In this document: positions 60,044 through 64,000 of the stretch, one piece after another
How the letters are laid out: the number at the start of each line of letters is the position of its first letter
Position numbering within the stretch: the stretch's first letter is position 1
NCBI GenBank assembly: GCA_028383925.1
Contig: JAOEWO010000008.1
Span: 26,674-90,673 of the forward strand
DNA from: Winogradskyella sp.
Lineage (GTDB): Bacteria; Bacteroidota; Bacteroidia; Flavobacteriales; Flavobacteriaceae
Direction of reading: 5' to 3'
Length of the DNA: 64,000 nucleotides
The notes under the pieces: model-generated
What the model was told of the DNA's origin: nothing
What the model saw: only the letters and a program-made list of their open reading frames with translations
Databases searched by the model: none
Program-made: the position numbers and the translations under genes

Positions 60044-60937
60044 TTGAAACACACAAAAACATTTAGACTTATATCAGAATATTTTCAAATTGCTTTTGGT
60101 ATAATTTTAGCAAGTATTGGACTTAAAGCCTTTTTGTTACCTAACGATTTTTTAGATGGTGGTGTTACTGGTATTGCACTTTTGGTACGCTCTCAATTTG
60201 ATATTAATATTTCTATTTTACTTGTAGCATTTAGTATTCCGTTTTTAATACTAGGGTATTATACGGTTTCTAAACGTATTGTAGTAAAATCTATTATAAG
60301 CATAATTGGTTTAGCATTATTTATTCAGTTTGAAAATTTTGGAACCATTACAGAAGACAAACTACTCATTTCTATCTTTGGAGGCTTATTTCTTGGTGCT
60401 GGCATTGGTATTGCCATACGTAACGGATCTGTTTTAGACGGCTCAGAAATTTTAGGAATTTATCTTAATGATCGTTTTGGTTTTAGCATTGGGCAAATTA
60501 TTCTATTCTTTAATATTATTCTGTTTAGTATTACAGCATACGTCATATCGGTAGAGGTTGCCCTCTACTCTATTCTTACCTATATCGTAACTGCAAAAGT
60601 TACAGATTTAACTATTGAAGGTTTTGAAGATTTTATAGGAGTAACAATAGTCTCTAAAGAATATATGCCTATTAAAACAGCAATAATGAAAGAATTAGGT
60701 GCTGGCTTAACCACTTACAAAGGCTCAAAAGGATTTGGCAGCCAAGGAGAACAAGAAGATTTTGATATTATACACACCATAATTAATCGTATTGATATTA
60801 AAAAGATGCATCGTATTGTTGATGATATTGACAGAAATGCTTTTATTGTAGAGTTTGATGTAAATTCTGTAAAAGGTGGAGTTCTTCGTAATTATTTAGA
60901 TAAAAAGAAGAACAAAAAACTACACAAATTACAGTAA
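60044..60937 (+). CDS. YitT-family membrane protein (DUF2179 C-term)
   Basis: 'GIILASIGLKAFLLPNDFLDGGVTGIALL', 'GIAIRNGSVLDGSEILG'. Confidence 0.92.
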   Translation: MKHTKTFRLISEYFQIAFGIILASIGLKAFLLPNDFLDGGVTGIALLVRSQFDINISILLVAFSIPFLILGYYTVSKRIVVKSIISIIGLALFIQFENFGTITEDKLLISIFGGLFLGAGIGIAIRNGSVLDGSEILGIYLNDRFGFSIGQIILFFNIILFSITAYVISVEVALYSILTYIVTAKVTDLTIEGFEDFIGVTIVSKEYMPIKTAIMKELGAGLTTYKGSKGFGSQGEQEDFDIIHTIINRIDIKKMHRIVDDIDRNAFIVEFDVNSVKGGVLRNYLDKKKNKKLHKLQ

Positions 60938-60939
60938 AA

Positions 60940-61203
60940 ATGAATAAAGCATTTGGTATTATACTCTACATTGTAGGTGCAGTGTTTAGCTTAACGTTAG
61001 TAGGTCAATTTTTTAAGTTTGTAGCAGCAATAACTGCTATTTCTAGATTATTCTCAGATGACACAAATGCTTATGATGCAGGTGGTATTGTTGGGGCTAT
61101 ACTTTATTGGCTAGTACATATTACTATCATTTATTTGTGTTTTAAATATGGCAAAAAGCGCTATAAGAAAGAATCACAACACGAAAAAAAAATCAAGAAA
61201 TAG
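60940..61203 (+). CDS. hypothetical membrane protein
   Basis: ORF 3 bp after YitT gene. Confidence 0.45.
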   Translation: MNKAFGIILYIVGAVFSLTLVGQFFKFVAAITAISRLFSDDTNAYDAGGIVGAILYWLVHITIIYLCFKYGKKRYKKESQHEKKIKK

Positions 61204-61238
61204 TACTAAAACTAGTATTACTAAAGCCTATAAAAAAA

Positions 61239-61466
61239 TTAATTTTTCTTCTTTTTTAACATGTCTAAATACATATTTTCAACCTTAGTTCTTGCCCAAG
61301 GTGTTCGTCTCAAAAATTTTAAACTAGATTTTACAGAAGGATCACTTGTAAAACAACGAATATTAATTTCGTAACCCATATACTCCCAGCCATAATGCGC
61401 TTGCAAATCGGTTACAATCTGTTCTAATTTTATGCCGTGTAGTGGGTTGTTTTGTTGTGTTGACAA
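61239..61466 (-). CDS. VF530-like DNA-binding protein
   Basis: '[54 protein letters not shown]'. Confidence 0.88.
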   Translation of the reverse strand: MSTQQNNPLHGIKLEQIVTDLQAHYGWEYMGYEINIRCFTSDPSVKSSLKFLRRTPWARTKVENMYLDMLKKKKN

Positions 61467-61467
61467 A

Positions 61468-61683
61468 CTATAAATTTTTAACGAGTTCTTTTATTTTTAC
61501 AGCCTTTTCAAAATGATCTAGTTGGTGTGTTTGTATCCACCATGTTGCAGCTTCCATTAAAAGCTCAGAATTATCATTCTTATTTTTAAAAAACGCATAA
61601 AATGACAAACCAACATTAGTACCTTTTTGTGCAATTTTAGTATTACAAACGTCAATAATTTTAGCTTTTAATACAGGTGTCAT
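61468..61683 (-). CDS. small conserved protein (DUF6500-like)
   Basis: ORF between VF530 and helicase genes. Confidence 0.45.
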   Translation of the reverse strand: MTPVLKAKIIDVCNTKIAQKGTNVGLSFYAFFKNKNDNSELLMEAATWWIQTHQLDHFEKAVKIKELVKNL

Positions 61684-61686
61684 TTA

Positions 61687-62979
61687 TTAGTTTCTATTAT
61701 CGCTACGACGACGATTACTACTCTTATTACGGTTAGCACTCTTATTGTAACTACCAGAGTTTCTAGAGTTAGATTTAGAGTTAGAGCTACGACCACGACC
61801 TTGGTTTCTATTCTGACCTTGCTTTATAGGCTCTGTTGAGGCGTTAGGATCTGGTTCAAAACCTTCAATAATCTCAACATCAATTTTCATGTTAATGAGT
61901 TTCTCTATACTTCGTAAATAACTCGTTTCGTCTGCACTTACTAAAGATATAGCTTCACCACTTGCGCCTGCTCTACCTGTTCTCCCAATACGGTGTACAT
62001 AGTCTTCAGAAATATTTGGCAGTTCGTAATTAATAACGTGTGGCAATAACGGTATATCTAAACCACGTGCTGCAATATCTGTAGCCACTAAGACTCTTAC
62101 CGAGCCATTTTTAAATCCGGCTAATGCCTTAGTTCTTGCCCCTTGACTTTTATTACCATGAATAGCCGCTGCTGTTATACCAGCACTAATCATGTTTTTA
62201 GTTAGTTTATTAGCGCCATGTTTGGTACGAGAAAACACTAAAACCTGCTTCCAATTACCTTCAGAAATTAACTTTATAATTAAACCCGTCTTTTTACCTT
62301 TGGCAACTCTGTGCACTTTTTGTTGTATAACCTCAACAGCAGTATTTTCTGGTGTCGCTTCAACCTGTACAGGGTTATTTAAAATAGTATATGCTAATTT
62401 TTTAATGTCTTTAGAAAAGGTTGCAGAAAACATTAAGTTTTGTCGTTTATCTGGCATTAACTTCATAACACGTTCTATATCGCGTAAAAAGCCCATATCT
62501 AACATACGGTCTGCTTCATCTAACACAAAAATCTCAACACGTTTTAGAGATAATGCACCTTGGCTCTCTAAATCTAATAAACGACCTGGTGTAGCCACCA
62601 ATACATCGATACCTTGTTTTATAGTCGCCACTTGCGGTTTTTGGTTAACACCACCAAAAATAACAGCACTTCTTAAATTTAAAAACTCGCTATATTCTTT
62701 AACATTAGCATAAACTTGTGCCGCTAACTCTCGCGTTGGCGTTAATATTAATGCGCGTATAGGTCTGTATTTCTCTTTAGGATTTTCAGATAATAAATGT
62801 AATAATGGTAATGTAAAACCTGCAGTTTTACCTGTACCCGTTTGTGCAGATGCTAAAACATCTTTACCTTCTAATACTGGAGGTATCGCTTTTGCTTGTA
62901 TAGGAGACGGAGTTTCGTATCCTTTTTTACTAATTGCTTTTAGTAATGGCTCAGAAAGGCCTAATAATTTAAATGACAT
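61687..62979 (-). CDS. DEAD-box RNA helicase (RhlE-like)
   Basis: '[18 protein letters not shown]', '[10 protein letters not shown]', '[10 protein letters not shown]'. Confidence 0.96.
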   Translation of the reverse strand: MSFKLLGLSEPLLKAISKKGYETPSPIQAKAIPPVLEGKDVLASAQTGTGKTAGFTLPLLHLLSENPKEKYRPIRALILTPTRELAAQVYANVKEYSEFLNLRSAVIFGGVNQKPQVATIKQGIDVLVATPGRLLDLESQGALSLKRVEIFVLDEADRMLDMGFLRDIERVMKLMPDKRQNLMFSATFSKDIKKLAYTILNNPVQVEATPENTAVEVIQQKVHRVAKGKKTGLIIKLISEGNWKQVLVFSRTKHGANKLTKNMISAGITAAAIHGNKSQGARTKALAGFKNGSVRVLVATDIAARGLDIPLLPHVINYELPNISEDYVHRIGRTGRAGASGEAISLVSADETSYLRSIEKLINMKIDVEIIEGFEPDPNASTEPIKQGQNRNQGRGRSSNSKSNSRNSGSYNKSANRNKSSNRRRSDNRN

Positions 62980-63083
62980 ATATAAAGTTTATGAAGCAAA
63001 CTCTATTTATATATTAGGTCACTCCTTTAATTCGGCGCGAAGTTACAGCTATTTTTTTGTGTGTTTAAGTTATTAGCGACTTA

Positions 63084-63890
63084 TTATAAAACTGAAGATT
63101 TTTTTCCCTGTATAAGTTTTACTAACGGATTTGTTGCTCTATTTCTAAAAGCATGTAAAGCAGAAAAAAACAATAAAACACCAGCACCAGCAAAAGCAAA
63201 ATAAAGTAAGTTATTATTAGTACCATTGTTTGCAGTACCAATACCAACTAATGCCTAAGCACCAACAATAGCAAACTCTCGCATATTACGTTTCCAAATC
63301 ATATACAAATTAAGACTAATAGCTACAGTCATTAAAATTATTGTCCATACAACTTGAGACCAACCAAAACCGTCCCATCCTATTTTTATTAAATAGGTAG
63401 AAACATTGGCAATACTCGCCACAGAAACCCAACCAGCATAGACCACAAATGGCCACCATACAAAGGCAATAACAGAAAACGGCTCATCATCTAGTTCCAT
63501 ACGGTTATTAACTATAATCTTAAGTAATGACGCCAGCAGTAAAAAAATAAATAGGCAAGACCAACCTGTGTATTCATAAATCCAAGCAAATACCCAAAGT
63601 GAATTAAACACGCAAGAAGCAACAAACCACCAACCTGTTTTAAGTACAAAATCATCATTTTTTACATTTACAAAAAGGCTTCGACCTTGGTAGATAGCAA
63701 AACAAAATAGTAACAAATATATAATGCCCCAAATTGCAAACGTATAACCAGCAGGTGTAAATAAAGTTCTGTAATCGTTTGAAATTTCACCAATTGTAGT
63801 GTTATTCATTAGACCCGTATTAGACAAATAATTTATAAAAATTGTAGACCCTAATGCCAAACCGTTGGCTATTTGTAATGCTATTTTCAT
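63084..63890 (-). pseudogene. TspO/MBR-related (tryptophan-rich sensory-like) membrane protein with in-frame TAG at 63255-63257
   Basis: ORF 63255..63890 continues in the same frame for 56 sense codons after TAG ('ALVGIGTANNGTNNNLLYFAFAGAGVLLFFSALHAFRNRATNPLVKLIQGKKSSVL'). Confidence 0.75.
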
Positions 63891-64000
63891 GCTACAAGTT
63901 AGTAAAAATCGATGATAGTTATTAAAAATGAATTGTAGGTATATAATTAGAATCCTAAAAACCTAATCTGATTTTAGTAACAGAATAAATATAATTTTAA

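Noticed and set aside
1-64000. Prophage, integrative element or IS element
   Set aside because: No integrase, transposase, phage structural or toxin-antitoxin genes recognised in any frame provided.

Overview
64 kb chromosomal window from an AT-rich Bacteroidetes genome, most likely Flavobacteriaceae: T9SS C-terminal tails, TAnnTTTG promoters, and a tmRNA tag GENNYALAA. Main blocks: (1) surface-polysaccharide cluster, ~1-16.8 kb (glycosyltransferases, FdtA/FdtB-like sugar enzymes, two tandem flippases, MBOAT+SGNH pair, methyltransferase, two sulfatase-like paralogs, one interrupted by an 11-bp tandem repeat); (2) typA, kdsA and small genes; (3) a winged-helix regulator with DUF4173/Coq4-like/SanA-like/DUF1361 membrane genes; (4) lysine/saccharopine dehydrogenase-like gene and tmRNA; (5) a ~15 kb catabolic locus at 29.3-44.5 kb (MocR-type regulator, two secreted alpha/beta hydrolases, lamin-tail proteins, two OprP-like porins, M14 carboxypeptidase, isoaspartyl dipeptidase, DcuC- and DASS-type transporters); (6) methionine sulfoxide/thiol redox genes; (7) complete trpEGDCFBA operon with a candidate leader-peptide attenuator; (8) YitT, RhlE-like helicase and a TspO-like gene with an in-frame amber codon. 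The strongest candidate for a new system is block 5. Its MocR-type regulator has Arg where the PLP-binding Lys is expected, and three promoters in the locus carry TTGGTATT-like direct repeats with an identical 23-bp period. I propose it is a regulon for aspartyl/isoaspartyl polymers. All functional assignments are by reading protein motifs; no searches were run.
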